DNA of 64,000 nucleotides from Psychromonas ingrahamii 37 (GTDB lineage: Bacteria; Pseudomonadota; Gammaproteobacteria; Enterobacterales; Psychromonadaceae): the NCBI RefSeq assembly GCF_000015285.1, contig NC_008709.1, forward strand, positions 2,108,001-2,172,000. The letters are read 5' to 3'. A model generated the notes under the pieces. The model was not told the origin of the DNA. It saw only the letters and a program-made list of their open reading frames with translations, and searched no databases. Position 1 is the first letter of the stretch. Every line of letters begins with the position of its first letter. Positions 8,645 through 18,547 of this stretch are shown here, one piece after another. A program made the position numbers and the translations under genes.

Positions 8645-10015
8645 ATGAAGAATTTTAGAATCGAAAGCGACAGTCTGGGGGATATTGATGTTCCTGTGGA
8701 CGCTATTTACGGACCACAAACCCAACGAGCAATAAACAACTTCCCGATCAGTGGACTAACCCTCCCCAAACGCTTTATTCAGGCATTGGCTTTACTCAAA
8801 AAATCAGCTGCACAGGCTAATTTAGAATTAGGTTTGCTCGACCAGAAGAGAGCCGAGGGTATTATCCACAGCGCAAACTTGATTGCCTCAGGCAAACATC
8901 TGGATCAGTTTCCTGTTGATGTATTTCAAACGGGCTCGGGTACCAGTACCAATATGAATATGAATGAGGTGATCGCGATGCTTGCGGGCAACACCGTCGA
9001 TGCCAATGATCACGTTAATATGGGACAGAGCAGCAACGATGTTATTCCAAGTACTATCCATATTAGTGCCGCTATTGCTCTCAGTAATCACCTTTTACCT
9101 GCCTTAAAGCACTTGCATAAAACCATATCAAACAAAGCCGTTAGTGTAAGTGAACATATTAAAACCGGGCGTACTCATCTGATGGATGCTATGCCGATTA
9201 GTATGGGTCAGGAACTGTCCGGTTGGGCGGGGCAAATTGAGCAAGGCATAGAAGGACTGGAATCGGTGCGCAATCGCTTACATCGTTTAGCCCTGGGCGG
9301 CACTGCAGTGGGAACCGGCATAAATACTCATTCGGACTTTGCGCAAACTTTTTGCGCTGCGTTAACGAAAGATACTGGGCTTGAATTTGAGCCGAGTGAT
9401 AATTTTTTTGCAAGTTTAGCCGGTCAAGATGTGGCTGTGGCATTGTCCGGGCAATTAAAAGTGGTTGCGGTGAGTTTAATGAAGATAGCCAATGATTTAC
9501 GCTGGATGAACTCGGGCCCGTTAAGCGGCATCGGGGAAATTGAACTTGAAGCATTGCAGCCGGGGTCATCTATTATGCCGGGTAAGGTAAATCCGGTTAT
9601 ACCTGAAGCGGTCGCGATGGTATCTGCACAGGTGATAGGCAATGATGCAACGATAACTATTGCGGGACAATCGGGTAATTTTGAGCTTAACGTCATGTTG
9701 CCTGTGATTGCCTATAATCTTTTGGAAAGTGTAGAAATACTGGCGAATTCAGCGAGCTTGTTGGCTGATAAAGCGATCGCAGATTTTATTATCAAAACTG
9801 ATAAGCTGCAACAGTCGTTGGCCCGCAATCCTATATTAGTGACCGCCCTTAACCCTATTATTGGTTATGCAAAAGCCGCTGAAATTGCCAAAAAGGCTTA
9901 TCATAGTGGCCGAAATATTATTGACGTGGCAGAAGAGGAAACGGATCTCAGTCATGAGCAATTAATTAAAATTTTGGATCCTATTGCGCTAACCACAGGC
10001 GGTATTCGTACATAA
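8645..10015 (+). CDS. fumC: fumarate hydratase, class II
   Basis: 456 residues, near the usual ~460 of FumC. It opens with the family N-terminus (IESDSLGDIDVPVDAIYGPQ), has the GSGTSTNMNMNEV loop, GQSSNDVIPS and the superfamily signature GSSIMPGKVNP at about residue 307. It catalyses reversible hydration of fumarate to L-malate in the cytosol, the iron-free oxygen-stable isoenzyme of the TCA cycle. Aspartase and argininosuccinate lyase share the signature, but the N-terminus and length fit fumarase. GGGAGG ahead of the ATG is a strong ribosome site. The malic enzyme at 14.7 kb is functionally adjacent but not in an operon with it. Confidence 0.92.
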   Translation: MKNFRIESDSLGDIDVPVDAIYGPQTQRAINNFPISGLTLPKRFIQALALLKKSAAQANLELGLLDQKRAEGIIHSANLIASGKHLDQFPVDVFQTGSGTSTNMNMNEVIAMLAGNTVDANDHVNMGQSSNDVIPSTIHISAAIALSNHLLPALKHLHKTISNKAVSVSEHIKTGRTHLMDAMPISMGQELSGWAGQIEQGIEGLESVRNRLHRLALGGTAVGTGINTHSDFAQTFCAALTKDTGLEFEPSDNFFASLAGQDVAVALSGQLKVVAVSLMKIANDLRWMNSGPLSGIGEIELEALQPGSSIMPGKVNPVIPEAVAMVSAQVIGNDATITIAGQSGNFELNVMLPVIAYNLLESVEILANSASLLADKAIADFIIKTDKLQQSLARNPILVTALNPIIGYAKAAEIAKKAYHSGRNIIDVAEEETDLSHEQLIKILDPIALTTGGIRT

Positions 10016-10472
10016 TTGAGTCGTTGCCGCTAAAGGATATGCTTGCTGTGTGACTTAATATTTTTGAGCAAAAAAGTTGTGTATTAAAAGTTCGTATCGC
10101 TTCAATTTCAGGGTTAATTTGTTGACCAGCACAGATTAGCCCGTAACACTTGATTCCCTGTGATAACTGTTGTAATTCTGCGCTTATTTTTTCCGTTTTT
10201 TTTGCGAAAAATGTCTCGTTATAGATAAAGACCACGTCAATATTTTCATTATTCTATTATTCTATTATTCTATTATTCTATTATTCTATTATTCCATTAT
10301 TTTTTTGCACAAAATTAATTGGGTTTAATGCTTGTTCTAGAAATAAAATTTTATCCTGCAGATCTAATCATGATGACATGCATCCAATCTGAAAAAGACT
10401 ATTATTAATGTAAGGTCAGCATAGTATCCACAACTATTGCATTCTCACCTATGGCATCCTGAGGATTCTCAT
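10016..10472. other. intergenic region upstream of the ligase gene
   Basis: About 450 bp after fumC, holding the 8-bp tandem repeat listed next and otherwise nothing that I can assign. The 84-codon minus-strand frame here overlaps the repeat side and has no family features. Confidence 0.45.
10246..10302. repeat. 8-bp tandem repeat (ATTATTCT)n
   Basis: About seven near-perfect copies of ATTATTCT, ending in degenerate ATTATTCC and ATTATTTT. It lies between fumC and the promoter region of the ligase/AstE pair. An 8-bp unit is prone to slippage, so copy number may vary among strains; an effect on expression is speculation. Confidence 0.9.
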
Positions 10473-11960
10473 TTGGGAAAATATATACAGCAAACCCAGT
10501 TTACAGCGCGGGACTTTGAACAATACCGAAAACGCTTGAATGAAAGCCTAAAGGCATTGAAAATGCTCTTAGCACAACCGGAATTTGGGCGAGGTGCTCC
10601 TTCTTTTGGTGCCGAGTTAGAACTTTATATTATCAATGAGCAAGGTGCCGCAAAACCGAACAATGCAGTACTACTTGGTTTGATGAATGATAAACAGCTA
10701 ACATGGGAGCTGAACCGTTTTAATCTTGAATATAATTTTATGCCAGTGATGCAGGATAAAGCCCCCTTCACAAAAATAAAGAAACAGATGACTGATCTGC
10801 TTTCCTGCCTGACAGATTCTGCAAAAAACAGGCAGGCCCGAATATTGCCGATCGGTATTTTACCCACCCTGCAAGCTAAGGATCTCGGTCTTAAAGCATT
10901 AACAGGGTTACCTCGCTACCATATTCTGGCGAAAACCTTGAGATCTAAACGTGGTTCAGATTTTCATCTGCATATTCACGGTGAAGATGTTTTAGATCTT
11001 CATTGGCCGGATATCTCGCCAGAAGGTGCGGCAACCTCTTTTCAGTTCCACTACCGTGTTAATCCTGATGATTTCGCAGCTGCCTATAACGTAGCCCAGC
11101 TAACCATTCCTTTAGTGCTTGCTCTCTCGGCTAATTCCCCCTTTTTTTTAGGCCGAAAACTTTGGCAGGAAACGCGCATTGCATTGTTTAAACAGGCAAC
11201 GGATTATCGTACTCAATACGCTGTAAATAAGCATTTTCCTGCGCGTGTATTTTATGGTCTTGGATGGGTTCGTAAAGATGTTTACGCGCTGTTTGCGGAA
11301 GCTGTTTGCCTGTTTGATCCTATTTTTCCAGTTTGTTCTCAAGAAAATCCCTTTGCACAGCTAAGGGCGGGCGAAGCGCCAGCATTGAGCGAATTAAGAT
11401 TACACGTGGGCAGTATTTGGAATTGGAATCGTCCTATCTATGATCCATTTGATAATGGCCATTTACGCATTGAGTTACGTGCACTTCCTGCCGGACCTAG
11501 CCCCACAAATATGCTTGCAAGTGCTGCGCTGATAAGTGGTTTGATGCGTGGTTTACAAGAGCATGTAATAAAAATATTGCCAGAGTTTCCTTTTCATTAT
11601 GCCGAAAAAAATTTTTATCGCGCAGCAAAATACGGTTTAAACGCTTGTTTATTTTGGCCAAATTTGAGAACTGGAAAGCTGCAGCAACGCCCGGTAATCA
11701 GCATACTCAAGGATCTTCTTCCTTTTGCACAAGATGGCCTATCTCAATTGGGAATAGAGGAAACTGAGATAAGACAGCAAATGGAGATTATTCACGCCGG
11801 AATGGAAAGTCGAATGAATGGGGCACAATGGCAAATTAATGTGTTCGATAAACTAATCCAAAGCGAAGATAGACAAACAGCCTTAGCACAATTAGTTGAG
11901 CTTTATTATAAACAATACCAAACGGGTAAAGCAGTCCATGAATGGAGTCAAAAAATTTGA
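10473..11960 (+). CDS. GCS2-family glutamate-cysteine ligase-like / carboxylate-amine ligase
   Basis: About 495 residues. The FGAELELYII motif is the GCS2 (YbdK/GshA-plant type) metal- and glutamate-binding strand; FHLHIHGED and the later HLRIELRALPAGPSP also fit the ATP-grasp-like GCS2 fold. The family joins an amino group to the gamma-carboxylate of glutamate; the real acceptor is not visible. The start is set at TTG 10473 with GAGGA at 10461-10465; an in-frame TTG at 10437 adds twelve residues but has no ribosome site. Its 3' end overlaps the following AstE-like gene by 19 bp, so the two are translationally coupled and probably act on related metabolites. Confidence 0.75.
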   Translation: MGKYIQQTQFTARDFEQYRKRLNESLKALKMLLAQPEFGRGAPSFGAELELYIINEQGAAKPNNAVLLGLMNDKQLTWELNRFNLEYNFMPVMQDKAPFTKIKKQMTDLLSCLTDSAKNRQARILPIGILPTLQAKDLGLKALTGLPRYHILAKTLRSKRGSDFHLHIHGEDVLDLHWPDISPEGAATSFQFHYRVNPDDFAAAYNVAQLTIPLVLALSANSPFFLGRKLWQETRIALFKQATDYRTQYAVNKHFPARVFYGLGWVRKDVYALFAEAVCLFDPIFPVCSQENPFAQLRAGEAPALSELRLHVGSIWNWNRPIYDPFDNGHLRIELRALPAGPSPTNMLASAALISGLMRGLQEHVIKILPEFPFHYAEKNFYRAAKYGLNACLFWPNLRTGKLQQRPVISILKDLLPFAQDGLSQLGIEETEIRQQMEIIHAGMESRMNGAQWQINVFDKLIQSEDRQTALAQLVELYYKQYQTGKAVHEWSQKI

Positions 11961-12994
11961 GTAACTTATTATCGCAGACTTTATATTTAAATTATTTGGA
12001 GAACCCGAACCCGGATGATTTTGGCGTATCGGTTGAGAGTTTTTTACATTATTTGCAAAAAGCCACGGCCATTTTTCTGACCGGTCAAGACTCAAGTAAA
12101 ACGCGTGCGGTATGCACCTTACTGCATGGTAATGAACCGTCGGGGACACAAGCTGTTTTCGATTATTTGAAAGCTAAAACAACGCCGAGGTTCGATACCT
12201 TATTTATTATTGGATCAGTACAAGCTGCTTCCTCCAAACCCTTTTTTTCTCAGCGGATGCAGGCCGGTAAACGTGATTTAAATCGCTGCTTTAAGGCACC
12301 TTATTATGATCAGCAGGGACAAATAGCGAAAGCCATTTTAGACTTATTAAAAGATGTTAAGCCAGAATGCCTGGTTGATATTCATAATACCTCGGGATCC
12401 GGCCCGTCATTTGGTGTTGCCATTACCGAAGATGCAAACCACATTGCCATCACCTCGTTATTTAGCAATGATCTGATTGTAACTGATTTACGATTAGGTG
12501 CTTTAATGGAACAAAGTGAAGAAAACATGATCACTGTGACCATCGAATGTGGTGGCGCACAGGATAGATCCTCACAGATCATTGCTCATGAAGGATTACA
12601 CCGTTATTTGTCTGCCGAACGGGTAATGGCTGATATTAATGCTCAATACCCAATAAATATTTTTCACAATCCGATTCGATTAGAAACCAAAAACCAGGGT
12701 GAAGTGGCCTATGCTAATGAGCCTTATGATGCTGCCGTGATAACCTTGCCGGAGCAAGCCTATAAATTTAATTATGGCATGCTGACCACCGATGAGTTTA
12801 TCGGTTATTTGAGTCCGAATGGTTTCGCGCAATTGACAGCCATCGATCATTTGGGAAATGAGCGTCTTGATGAGTTTTTTGAGACGCGAGAAGGCAAACT
12901 ATTTTCCCGTCATTCCATTAAAGTCTTTATGATGACAACCAACCCCTTTATCGCCAAAACAGACTGTCTTTTTTACTTTATAGGGCATAGTTGA
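11942..12994 (+). CDS. succinylglutamate desuccinylase/aspartoacylase-family hydrolase (AstE-like)
   Basis: 350 residues of the M14-like AstE/AspA fold. Zinc ligands can be read as H62 and E65 in LLHGNEPSG and H148 in VDIHNTSGSG; KRDLNRCF is the usual substrate-arginine segment and TIECGG carries the catalytic glutamate (E202). Such enzymes release N-acyl groups from amino acids. The arginine-catabolic ast genes are absent; instead it overlaps the end of a GCS2 ligase gene. An N-acyl or gamma-glutamyl type substrate made or consumed with that partner is the natural inference, so calling it true AstE would be unsafe. Confidence 0.78.
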   Translation: MESKNLSNLLSQTLYLNYLENPNPDDFGVSVESFLHYLQKATAIFLTGQDSSKTRAVCTLLHGNEPSGTQAVFDYLKAKTTPRFDTLFIIGSVQAASSKPFFSQRMQAGKRDLNRCFKAPYYDQQGQIAKAILDLLKDVKPECLVDIHNTSGSGPSFGVAITEDANHIAITSLFSNDLIVTDLRLGALMEQSEENMITVTIECGGAQDRSSQIIAHEGLHRYLSAERVMADINAQYPINIFHNPIRLETKNQGEVAYANEPYDAAVITLPEQAYKFNYGMLTTDEFIGYLSPNGFAQLTAIDHLGNERLDEFFETREGKLFSRHSIKVFMMTTNPFIAKTDCLFYFIGHS

Positions 12995-13096
12995 TCGTAT
13001 TTTATAGTGAATAGTTGAGTGTACTTTTTAGCCGGAGATAATCGGCTATGGCTGGCTATATCTGGATTTTTCTACTTGAAAATTTATACCCAGTTG

Positions 13097-13750
13097 TTAT
13101 TTTGCAGGAAATAACATGTCCTCAGGGTGATCTAACCACTGAGGGTATTTTGTCATTATTTTGCTGAAGAGTGAGCTTTGGATATGGGTTTTCAGCCACC
13201 GTCGCAGGTTTGGATAGGGCGCTTGTAAGTACCACTGGCGATTCGTTCGAGAAAATTGGCGAATAAAGGGGAGAATAGCAATATCAGCTAAGCTTGGTTT
13301 TTCGCCCATAATATAAGCATGCTCAGTTAAGCGTTGTTCCAGTTCTGCAATAAATAATTCACATTTTTGGCGGTAGAATTTTTCATCAATATCATGGTAG
13401 CGGGCTGTCACTTTATATTTTTTCAGGTTATTTACAAACTCATTATCGTTTCTGCTTATCAAGTAAAGCATCTCTGATAAAGCCTCAGGCTGGTCGCTGT
13501 ATAATAAGTTATCAGGATCATTTTTACCTAATGCCCAAGTCATAATATCCAAGCTTTCATCAATAACAGATTGATCATCAAATATTAATACCGGCACAGT
13601 TGCTTTTACCGAGGCGCTTAACATCTCAACAGGTTTATTCGTCATCACAATATCACGTAATAAAACAGTTTGTTGTGCGAGTATAATAGCCGTTCTTGCG
13701 CGCATGGCATAAGGACAGCGATGTAAAGAATATAATATTGGATATTGCAT
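13097..13750 (-). CDS. glutathione S-transferase / Grx2-like protein
   Basis: 217 residues. The N-terminal thioredoxin-fold domain opens MQYPILYSLHRCPYAMRAR, with a glutaredoxin-2-like CPYA site, followed by the cis-proline segment ATVPVL and the DESLDIM glutathione-binding motif. A helical C-terminal GST domain has the conserved N-cap region PSLADIAILPFIRQF. The ATG at 13750 follows AGGGAGA directly; ten codons upstream in the same frame is unlikely. Probably a cytosolic glutathione-dependent reductase or transferase; substrate unknown. It is convergent with the AstE-like gene. Confidence 0.82.
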   Translation of the reverse strand: MQYPILYSLHRCPYAMRARTAIILAQQTVLLRDIVMTNKPVEMLSASVKATVPVLIFDDQSVIDESLDIMTWALGKNDPDNLLYSDQPEALSEMLYLISRNDNEFVNNLKKYKVTARYHDIDEKFYRQKCELFIAELEQRLTEHAYIMGEKPSLADIAILPFIRQFSRTNRQWYLQAPYPNLRRWLKTHIQSSLFSKIMTKYPQWLDHPEDMLFPAK

Positions 13751-14038
13751 ATTTCTCCCTTGGGGATGACCTGAGCCCACTTCAAAATAAACTGATCGTC
13801 ATCGTCATCGGTCAATGGGAAAGTGAAGTAAAAAGCCAAGCATAAAATCAAACACAGTGTGGATTATAGTATCATAAGCTAGCGCGCTATTTTTACACTG
13901 ATTTATATACTCTTTTTATGCTTAACTGTATTCTAGGTTACTTTTCTATGCATTTGTTTTTTGTTAGTGATTGTGAGCCACTAAGACGTATAATAACATT
14001 ATTAAAATACAGTCTTTATATCGTTATTAGGAACACCC

Positions 14039-14533
14039 ATGATCAAAGAACAACAGAATAACCCGTTACACGGCCTTAAATTAGAAGTGCTGCTGACAGA
14101 ATTAGTTGAATTTTACGGTTGGGAGATACTGTCTACCGCTTTACGTTTTCATTGTTTTAAAACTAACCCGTCCATTGACGGTAGTCTCAAATTTCTGAGA
14201 AAGACTGAGTGGGCAAGAGTAAAATTAGAAGATTTTTATTTATACCGTTTTAAACGTATGCCTAAACCTGATCCGCAAGAGTATGAGTTAGCGCCTCGTG
14301 AGCGCGGTTTCGCACCGGGTCTTGTAGAACGTGATCCGATGATCTTGACGGTAGAATCAATAGAACTTTCCCAGGCTAAGGCTGCATCTAACTTTAAGGC
14401 TAAAACCGAGCAGCATGCTAAAGATAAAGTGTCTCATAAGCGTGAACACGGAACTGAGCGTAACAGTAACCATAAAGCAAATAAACCTGAGCCTTTATAT
14501 GATCCCAGCAATCCTTGGGGAAAACTAAAATAA
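14039..14533 (+). CDS. VF530 (DUF2132) family protein
   Basis: 164 residues. The first ~75 match the VF530 fold: [20 protein letters not shown], then [20 protein letters not shown] and [14 protein letters not shown]530 is a small helical domain suggested from structure to bind DNA. The remaining ~90 residues are basic and low-complexity with many Lys/His, likely disordered. A TAGGA box precedes the ATG by a few bases. It is a lone gene with no clear neighbour link. Confidence 0.8.
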   Translation: MIKEQQNNPLHGLKLEVLLTELVEFYGWEILSTALRFHCFKTNPSIDGSLKFLRKTEWARVKLEDFYLYRFKRMPKPDPQEYELAPRERGFAPGLVERDPMILTVESIELSQAKAASNFKAKTEQHAKDKVSHKREHGTERNSNHKANKPEPLYDPSNPWGKLK

Positions 14534-14653
14534 GATCCCTATTTTGGTTTTTGATAATGAGGTTTTACTTAAGTAAGCGATAAATTGCGGGTTGTGAATC
14601 CTCTTTTGATGGTTCAGGAAGTTGAGTTTTGAAGAGATAATCGTTTACCGGTT

Positions 14654-14682
14654 AAAAAAAAGCCCTGTTATTTAACAGGGCT
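14654..14682 (-). terminator. intrinsic terminator of the malic enzyme gene
   Basis: On the minus strand an AGCCCTGTTA/TAACAGGGCT stem (14661-14682) with a two-base loop is followed by a run of seven to eight U. It lies eight bases past the malic enzyme stop codon. Confidence 0.9.
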
Positions 14683-14689
14683 GGTGGTT

Positions 14690-16405
14690 TTAAGCTCTGC
14701 GGTAGGGCAAGTACGCCGGTTCCCACATCCGTAATGCAAGCTCTTTAGTGATATCTTTATCACGCAGATGACACTCAGGATCCGTTTGCTGAATTTGCTC
14801 AAGTATTGCCTTAGCAACATGGAGAGAAACATCTCTCAGCTCACTAATTTTTGGAAATACGCAACCTGCATCAAGATCTTCTTGTGACACATAATCGGCT
14901 AATGCAAAAGAGGCAGTAGTAAACATATCCTTGGTGATTTTTTTCACTTCAGCAGTGATCGCTGCGAGCCCGACACCGGGGAAAATAAAGATGTTATTTC
15001 CCTGTCCGATGCGATAGATATTGTCCTTAAAATGCAGATCAGCAAAAGGACTGCCCGTTGCAACAATAGCTTGGCCATCGGACCACTTATAAATATCTTC
15101 CGGCACCGCTTCACAACAACTGGTTGGGTTAGAAAGCGGGAAGATCATAGGTCGTGCTGTATGATCTAACATTTTCTTAATATGATGCTCTTTAAATGCA
15201 CCACCTACACCACTGCAGCCTAATAAAACGGTAACGGGAACATTATCGAGTAACTCAGTAAGATTGACCTTATTGCTATCTGCCAGTTGCCAATCTTTTG
15301 CTAACTCAACAGGTTTAGCAAAACGTTTTTTGTATTCATCTAAACCTTCTCTATCTGCAAACACCACACCGCGGGAATCAAGGATAAATATTCTATCGCG
15401 CGCCTCTTGGTGGGACAGACCTTCTTTAAGTAAACCCGCAAAAATTTGATCGGCAACACCAACACCACCTGCTCCTGCGCCGTAAACAGCATAAGTCTGA
15501 TCTATTAATGTTTCACCTTTCATTTTTGTGGAGCCAATTATCCCGGCTAATACAACAGCACCCGTGCCTTGTACGTCATCATTAAATGATGGCAACTCAT
15601 CTTCGTAATCAGATAAATTATCAAAGGCGTTAGATTTACTGAAATCTTCCCATTGCAAAACGGCTTTTGGAAAATGTAATTTCACCTGTTCAACAAAGGT
15701 TTTAATAAACGCTTTATAAGGTTCACCTGTTAAACGTTTTTTGGGAATCCCTAAATACATAGGATCAGCAAGTAAATCCTGATTATCTGTCCCTATGTCT
15801 AATGCGATTGGCATGCAATGATCCGGGTGAATACCGGCACCTAAGGTATAAAGTGATAATTTACCAATTGGTATGCCCATTCCTCCAACACCTTGATCGC
15901 CAATGCCAAGAATGCCCTGGCTATCTGTTACAACGATAATTTGGATATCTTTACCTGTAAATTCTCGTGCCATGCTGCCGACATCATGAATATTATCCGT
16001 TGTTAAATAAAGTCCTCTGGCTATTTGAAACCTATGGCTAAATTCTTGACAGGCTTTACCTACCGTCGGGGTATAGATAATAGGCGTCATCTCTTCAATA
16101 TTACGTGAGATAAGGGCATAAAATAATGTTTCATTCCTATCCTGCAAGGCACGTAAATATTGGTATTTTTCAATATCCGTAGAGGAAGCGCTAAATCCCT
16201 GGTAAACCCGTTTCAGTTGATCTTCAAAGGTTTGTACGCGTGGTGGTAAAAGACCATTAAGATCAAAATCTTCACGCTCTTGATAAGTAAATGCCGTACT
16301 CTTATTGAGCGTCCTATTGTTGAGTAATTCGTTTCCAGTAAGGGAAACAGGTCTAAAAACGTTACCCTCAGAATCTTCCCATTTTAAATATTTACCTTTA
16401 CCCAT
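14690..16405 (-). CDS. maeA: NAD(P)-linked malic enzyme, MaeA/SfcA type
   Basis: 571 residues, the usual length of the long bacterial/eukaryotic malic enzyme. It contains YTPTVGKACQEFS (active-site tyrosine), RGLYLT, IVVTDSQGILGIGDQGVGGM, LQWEDFSKSNAF and the Rossmann glycines in AVYGAGAGGVGVADQ. It decarboxylates malate to pyruvate in the cytosol. ATG 16405 has GGAG six bases ahead, formed inside an upstream ATGGAGAGCGTA; an ATG four codons earlier and a hydrophobic in-frame extension to 16537 (unlike any malic enzyme) are not used. NAD preference is inferred from similarity to MaeA. It has its own terminator. Confidence 0.9.
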   Translation of the reverse strand: MGKGKYLKWEDSEGNVFRPVSLTGNELLNNRTLNKSTAFTYQEREDFDLNGLLPPRVQTFEDQLKRVYQGFSASSTDIEKYQYLRALQDRNETLFYALISRNIEEMTPIIYTPTVGKACQEFSHRFQIARGLYLTTDNIHDVGSMAREFTGKDIQIIVVTDSQGILGIGDQGVGGMGIPIGKLSLYTLGAGIHPDHCMPIALDIGTDNQDLLADPMYLGIPKKRLTGEPYKAFIKTFVEQVKLHFPKAVLQWEDFSKSNAFDNLSDYEDELPSFNDDVQGTGAVVLAGIIGSTKMKGETLIDQTYAVYGAGAGGVGVADQIFAGLLKEGLSHQEARDRIFILDSRGVVFADREGLDEYKKRFAKPVELAKDWQLADSNKVNLTELLDNVPVTVLLGCSGVGGAFKEHHIKKMLDHTARPMIFPLSNPTSCCEAVPEDIYKWSDGQAIVATGSPFADLHFKDNIYRIGQGNNIFIFPGVGLAAITAEVKKITKDMFTTASFALADYVSQEDLDAGCVFPKISELRDVSLHVAKAILEQIQQTDPECHLRDKDITKELALRMWEPAYLPYRRA

Positions 16406-17217
16406 TACGCTCTCCATTATTATTATAGTATTCGAATACTGGCAGCTAAGATAAAGCATTCGAATGAACTGAACTATACCCCGTAATATCATTAATAAAA
16501 GTATTAATGAGCACGAGATAATTAAAATTTGTATCATTTACATCAGGAATTATTCGCTGTCATTTTTCACCATCAATAATTCTGCTTTTTTTGGTCAATA
16601 TTTATGCTGTGTGTTAATTGGTCGCGCTTGTTATTTAATACTATATGCCTGTTTTTTGTCATCCAATGCCAATTGGCTTCATTACCTTGTGAGGGTGAAA
16701 GAGAAATATTGCGCGCCAGCAGACGGCAAAAGCGGTTCCGATCAAAAATACGACCTGTGGTGCATGCAGCCATAAAAGACTAAATAGGGCAGAAATGAGA
16801 TGTTTGACAATAAATTAATTAAAGCAGGCTATATCGCTAAGTAAACTAAAGACATCAAAAAAATAGACGATGACTTGCTCTGAAGATAGTCAAATAGCGG
16901 GCATTATAATGATTTCAAATATGTCTTGAAGCACATGAATTATCTTAAGCCCGAATTTAAAAAATTACAGTATACCCATTAACGGGATTTAGAGATCAGA
17001 TTGAATATTTACATATCTGGCCTAAAATAAAGCATTGTTGAATATTTATTTAATAAACAATAGGATAGGGTGATTTGCATGCGTAAAAAAACGCTTAAAA
17101 AGCGTATAATAGTATCAACCAACACATTTGGTGTTCAATAATTCAAGCTCTTTAAGCCCAAATTTTGATGGGATAATAAAGATGCTTGATTAGGTCGGAT
17201 AATGTCAATTTCAGTAA

Positions 17218-17255
17218 AAAGACTGGGAAAATGAATATTCATTTTCCCAGTCTTT
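17218..17255. repeat. 38-bp perfect palindrome, possible bidirectional terminator
   Basis: Two 19-bp arms meet without a spacer at 17236/17237; each arm reads AAAGACTGGGAAAATGAAT from its outer end. Short A- and T-runs flank it. As RNA it would form a long hairpin in either direction, but no gene ends close by on either strand. Confidence 0.85.
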
Positions 17256-17636
17256 AGTGTATTTATACAGTTTTTTTAGCCCTAAATTACTCTTAAATCA
17301 CAATTTTTTTGATATATAAAACGAATCGTAATTCTGATTAAACCACTCATAATTGATACTTTCGTATTGAATATATTAATAAAAGCTAACAGAAAATCCG
17401 CAACTTTATTTGTGACTCCTACCACCTTAGAAAATATAGATATTTTGATTAATCTGAGTAACTTACTCTTGTTTATTGGACTTAAAACTTTCACTTATTT
17501 CTTATTCAACTCAATAATTGTTTTAATACCTTTAGCTAAAATTTCCCCTGATAATTACTTTCATCTTTTTTACACATAACAGTGTATTAGTCTGTATTCA
17601 CACTAATGTGCGGAGAAAAAATATTTATTTAAGATG

Positions 17637-17697
17637 TTTTTTGTTTTTTGTTTTTTGTTTTTTGTTTTTTGTTTTTTGTTTTTGTTTTTGTTTTTTG
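17637..17697. repeat. T6G tandem repeat
   Basis: About eight units of GTTTTTT, two of them shortened to GTTTTT. Such a heptamer homopolymer-rich tract is slippage-prone and strongly A/T-asymmetric. It lies 850 bp upstream of the gas-vesicle activator gene. Confidence 0.9.
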
Positions 17698-17883
17698 ACT
17701 TTTACATGCAGAATTGGTACACATACATTATAGTGTGACTTATAAATGACAAACTCAAATATTTAACTATTTGCTATTAATAAATTAAGGTTTCCAACAT
17801 GTAAATACAGTGATTTGTGAAGGTGGTTGATATGCTAAGTTCTGACTTTTATTGAAAAATTCATATGGGATTATGCTCAAATC

Positions 17884-18125
17884 ACTAGTGCGTAGTGTGA
17901 GAAAATTAAGTTCATATAATTAATTTTTGATGCAATATATTGTTTTAAAATAAGATTATCAATAATAAATAGGTGCATACTTAACGGGGTTTGAATGTAC
18001 TAGTGTCAACAGACCTAAGTTCGCATCATTATTTTCCAACTCAATACTTTGTTTTAAAAGAAAGTTCACAAGAAAAATAAGTGCTTTTATTTAAGCCCTA
18101 AGAAACTAGTGCTTTCAGACTTAAA
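17884..18125. repeat. degenerate ~110-bp direct repeats
   Basis: Three imperfect units each begin ACTAGTG (17884, 17999, 18105) and share downstream blocks such as AGACTTAA/AGACCTAA, TTCGCATCAT/TACGAACATT and (in two units) AATA(T/C)(A/T)TTGTTTTAAAA. Divergence is high, so the units are old. They lie just upstream of the gas-vesicle regulatory genes. Confidence 0.5.
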
Positions 18126-18547
18126 TACGAACATTCATTTTTACGATGAAGTGTGTGAGGTGATTTTTGTAACAAACTTAAAGGTACTAACACAGAGGCG
18201 CTGCGGGCTACACAGAGTAAAGACGCTTATATAAAGTCCGAAGACACTCGCGTTTTCTCACTGAAAAGACTGAGTTAACCTCAATTAAAAATAATGAAAA
18301 TATAATACTTATTAATATCATGTAGTTAAGGTTTTATAGCATACAGTGCTGGTGGTTTTCGTAAAAAGTGGGACATCAGGTGTGCCGAGATAAATAGGTA
18401 AAAGATTAAAGGTTAAATTACTTAGTTCAGTTAAGGTTAGCGAATCCCCGAAACCTAGATTCGGAATGGAATGCTACCTTGTCTGAATGGACTAGAGAAA
18501 GTTTGTAGTTTTGACTCAATTAGGCTATTTCATAAGGGATTTTATAA

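Larger units (their letters stand above)
16406..18547. other. 2.1-kb gene-poor region upstream of the gas-vesicle regulators
   Basis: AT-rich sequence with no convincing gene. A 59-codon plus-strand frame at about 16604 starts with a signal-like hydrophobic stretch but has no ribosome site. The region contains a 38-bp palindrome (17218-17255), a T6G tandem repeat (17637-17697) and degenerate ~110-bp repeats beginning at ACTAGTG motifs (17884, 17999, 18105). It probably includes the promoter of the regulator gene, but I could not identify it. Confidence 0.5.

Noticed and set aside
10246-10302. Tandem repeats considered as a CRISPR array
   Set aside because: An 8-bp unit without spacers; no CRISPR array or cas gene is seen in the window.
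16406-16537. Hydrophobic N-terminal extension of malic enzyme
   Set aside because: Malic enzymes are cytosolic and begin near the ATG at 16405, which has a ribosome site; the extension is upstream noncoding sequence.
16573-16773. Minus-strand 66-codon frame and a plus-strand 59-codon signal-like frame (16604)
   Set aside because: Neither has a ribosome site or recognisable domain; the plus frame's hydrophobic start alone is not enough.
18458-18490. Possible -24/-12 element before the activator gene (TGGAATGCTACCTTGTCT)
   Set aside because: It lacks the GC pair at the -12 position in correct spacing.
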